From Terrimonas sp. (GTDB taxonomy: Bacteria; Bacteroidota; Bacteroidia; Chitinophagales; Chitinophagaceae): a DNA stretch of 64,000 bases. The position numbers and the translations under genes are program-made. The notes beneath the pieces are model-generated. The model saw nothing but the letters and a program-made list of their open reading frames with translations, had not been told where the DNA came from and did no database searches. This document shows, piece by piece, positions 62,008-64,000 of the stretch. Positions within the stretch are counted from its first letter, which is position 1, and each line of letters starts with the position of its first letter. The stretch is taken from positions 1-64,000 of the forward strand of contig WGMO01000021.1 of assembly GCA_016125075.1 (NCBI GenBank). Direction: 5' to 3'.

Positions 62008-62037
62008 TTTGTATCATTGAACGGTGCCTTACCTTTG
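62008..62037 (+). promoter_or_regulatory. Promoter of prfC
   Basis: TTTG (62008-62011), 18 bases, TACCTTTG (62030-62037), nine bases before the prfC ATG. Confidence 0.7.
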
Positions 62038-62046
62038 CGCCTCGTT

Positions 62047-63642
62047 ATGAAATACAAAAATGAGATCGATAAAAGGAGAACTTTCGCCATCATCAGTCAC
62101 CCGGATGCCGGTAAAACGACCCTGACTGAAAAGTTCCTCCTGTTTGGAGGGGCCATCCAGGTGGCGGGTGCGGTAAAAAGCAACAAGATTAAAAAACATG
62201 CCACCAGCGATTTTATGGAAATCGAGCGGCAAAGGGGGATATCGGTGGCTACTTCCATAATGAGTTTTCAATATGAAGGGATATTGATCAACCTGCTCGA
62301 TACACCTGGTCATAAGGACTTTGCAGAGGATACCTATCGTACGCTGACGGCGGTGGACAGTGTGATCCTGGTGGTGGATAGCGTAAATGGTGTGGAAGAG
62401 CAGACCCGCAGACTGATGGAAGTTTGCCGGATGCGTGATACGCCCGTAATTGTATTTATCAATAAGCTGGACAGGGATGGGAAAAACAGGTTTGACCTGT
62501 TGGAAGAAATTGAAAAGGAACTGAATATTCACCTTCACCCCATGACCTGGCCCATCAACAGTGGCAAGGATTTTAAGGGAGTTTACAACCTGCATGAAAA
62601 AAACCTCAGGCTTTTCACACCCCATACCAAGGCTTCGGGTGATGATATCATCTCTATTAATAACCTGCAGGACAAAATCGTGGAGGAAAAGTTAGGCGAA
62701 AAAGATGCTGCTATTTTACGGGAGGATGTCGAACTGGTGGATGGGGTTCATGGCGCGTTGAATGTGGATGATTATCTCGCCGGGAAAGTGGCACCGGTAT
62801 TCTTTGGCAGTGCGATCAATAATTTCGGGGTTAAGGAAATGCTGGATACATTTATCCGGATCGCCCCCCCTCCCCGGAGCCGGGAGACCTCCACCCGGAA
62901 AGTGAATGTGCAGGAGGACAAACTGAGCGGTTTTATATTCAAGATCCACGCTAATCTCGATCCCAAGCACCGCGACCGTATCGCCTTTCTCCGGGTCTGT
63001 TCCGGCAAATTTGAAAGAAATAAATACTATCACCACGTAAGACTGGATAAGGATGTACGTTTCAGTAATCCTTATTCCTTTATGGCCAGGGAAAAGAGCA
63101 TCGTTGAGGATGCTTACCCGGGAGATGTGGTAGGACTTTTTGATACCGGTAATTTCAAGATCGGAGATACTTTAACCGAAGGGGAGGATTTCTTTTTTAC
63201 AGGGATCCCCACTTTCTCCCCAGAGATTTTTAAGGAGGTCGTCAACAAAGACCCGATGAAGACCAAACAACTGGAAAAAGGATTATTACAACTGACAGAC
63301 GAGGGAGTGGCGCAGCTTTTCACACAGTTTGGCGGCAATAAAAAGATCATTGGATGTGTGGGTGAATTGCAGTTTGAAGTGATCCAGTACCGTCTCCTGC
63401 ATGAATACAATGCTTCTGCCGAGTTCAGGGCACTTCCTTATTATAAGGCTTGCTGGATTACTTCAAAAGATCCCAAAAAATTAGAAGAGTTTACCAGGTT
63501 CAAGACCAACAATATTGCTGAGGATAAGGACGGGCACCTGGTGTACCTGGCGCAGAGCGAATGGTTCCTCCAAACCGAAAGGACCAATAACCCCGATATC
63601 GAATTCCATTTTTCAAGTGAAGTCCATAAGGAAATGGTATGA
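62047..63642 (+). CDS. prfC: Peptide chain release factor 3
   Basis: The 531-residue translational GTPase removes RF1/RF2 from the ribosome after termination. G1 is SHPDAGKTT, the switch region [11 protein letters not shown]3 DTPGHKDF and G4 NKLDRDG, followed by domain II and the C-terminal EF-G-like domain. ATG 62047 ([22 protein letters not shown]) is used; the upstream in-frame start at 62017 precedes the promoter -7 element. The next gene starts in an ATGA overlap. Confidence 0.96.
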   Translation: MKYKNEIDKRRTFAIISHPDAGKTTLTEKFLLFGGAIQVAGAVKSNKIKKHATSDFMEIERQRGISVATSIMSFQYEGILINLLDTPGHKDFAEDTYRTLTAVDSVILVVDSVNGVEEQTRRLMEVCRMRDTPVIVFINKLDRDGKNRFDLLEEIEKELNIHLHPMTWPINSGKDFKGVYNLHEKNLRLFTPHTKASGDDIISINNLQDKIVEEKLGEKDAAILREDVELVDGVHGALNVDDYLAGKVAPVFFGSAINNFGVKEMLDTFIRIAPPPRSRETSTRKVNVQEDKLSGFIFKIHANLDPKHRDRIAFLRVCSGKFERNKYYHHVRLDKDVRFSNPYSFMAREKSIVEDAYPGDVVGLFDTGNFKIGDTLTEGEDFFFTGIPTFSPEIFKEVVNKDPMKTKQLEKGLLQLTDEGVAQLFTQFGGNKKIIGCVGELQFEVIQYRLLHEYNASAEFRALPYYKACWITSKDPKKLEEFTRFKTNNIAEDKDGHLVYLAQSEWFLQTERTNNPDIEFHFSSEVHKEMV

Positions 63643-64000
63643 TCATCTTTGAAACAGACCGGCTCCTGGTAAGACCCTATCGTTTGACGGAAAAGGACCA
63701 GGAAAATTTTTTCCGGCTCAATAGTGACCCTGAGATCATGCAATATATACGACCGGTTCAGTCAAGGGAGGATTGTAATAATTTTTTACAGCAGATCATC
63801 GACGACTACCTTGCCAATCCCCTGACCGGTCGTTGGGCGGTCGAAGAAAAAGATACGCTTCGATTTGTCGGCTCATTTGCCTTTATACCGATTAAAGGGA
63901 CAACAAAGATGCAGTTGGGGTATGCTTTGATGAAAAGTGAATGGGGAAAAGGCTATGCAACGGAATTGACTTTGCGGGGGGTCGAATATGTTTTTATCAA
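63639..64000 (+). CDS. GNAT acetyltransferase, RimJ/RimL-like (partial)
   Basis: The frame opens at ATG 63639, overlapping the prfC stop as ATGA, and runs to the window edge without a stop (about 120 codons). It begins [20 protein letters not shown], the usual N-terminus of RimJ/RimL-type acetyltransferases. [19 protein letters not shown] is the acetyl-CoA-binding motif A. The C-terminus lies outside the window. Substrate unknown. Confidence 0.88.
   Translation, partial: MIIFETDRLLVRPYRLTEKDQENFFRLNSDPEIMQYIRPVQSREDCNNFLQQIIDDYLANPLTGRWAVEEKDTLRFVGSFAFIPIKGTTKMQLGYALMKSEWGKGYATELTLRGVEYVFI

Overview
The window is a gene-dense chromosomal segment of a Bacteroidota bacterium, most likely family Chitinophagaceae. 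The evidence is a recurrent TAnnTTTG -7 promoter element, a TonB-dependent receptor, an OmpA protein with thrombospondin type-3 calcium repeats, family signatures such as DUF4954, CHRD and head-GIN proteins, an MntH-UspA fusion, and the near absence of Shine-Dalgarno sequences. I see no insertion sequence, prophage, CRISPR array or integron. Almost all of it is core genome.

Layout. 0.1-8.3 kb: ahcY, an Lrp regulator, a PrsW/GNAT pair, icd, a Crp/Fnr regulator and the mntR-mntH metal unit. 8.3-17 kb: a lipoprotein, a phosphorylase-like GT35 protein and a GH13 amylase flanking ispH, a DegP protease, a LuxC-like acyl-CoA reductase and a ferredoxin. 17-22.6 kb: ddl, a PASTA protein, a rhodanese, and a TonB receptor under a TPP riboswitch. 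22.6-31 kb: initiator tRNA, era-der, then DUF4954, glmS and mgtE on the minus strand. 31-43 kb: SET, CHRD, mutS, trmH, ubiA, ruvX, def, rluD, lipB, a PLP enzyme and a nucleotidyltransferase. 43-45 kb: an ECF sigma factor with a membrane anti-sigma/trypsin fusion and a divergent small lipoprotein. 45-46.8 kb: a DEAD-box helicase. 46.9-56.3 kb: the aromatic amino-acid operon pheA, aminotransferase, tyrA, DAHP synthase/chorismate mutase, aroB, aroA, sulfatase, aroC, DUF952. 56.3-64 kb: envelope genes (VanX-like, L,D-transpeptidase, RlpA, OmpA), a MacB-like permease, prfC and the start of an acetyltransferase.

The strongest regulatory finding lies ahead of pheA. A 31-codon leader ORF (46877-46972) carries a run with 11 aromatic residues out of 12. 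It is followed by mutually exclusive antiterminator and terminator hairpins, and the terminator U-tract runs directly into the pheA ATG. This is a complete ribosome-mediated attenuator sensing Phe/Tyr supply. The leader ORF itself appears to start within a few bases of the transcript 5' end.

The second finding is a pair of divergent copies of GGGTTAC-N15-GTATTAA at 44727-44755 (minus) and 44786-44814 (plus). They look like the autoregulated promoters of the ECF sigma factor, driving the sigma/anti-sigma-protease operon one way and a small lipoprotein the other way. Other points of interest are an FNR-like box over the crp promoter, an inverted repeat over the mntR promoter, a GT35 protein with Thr at the PLP-lysine position, a sulfatase inside the aro operon, a run of hairpins before ddl, and a series of promoters so close to the ATG that the mRNAs should be leaderless.
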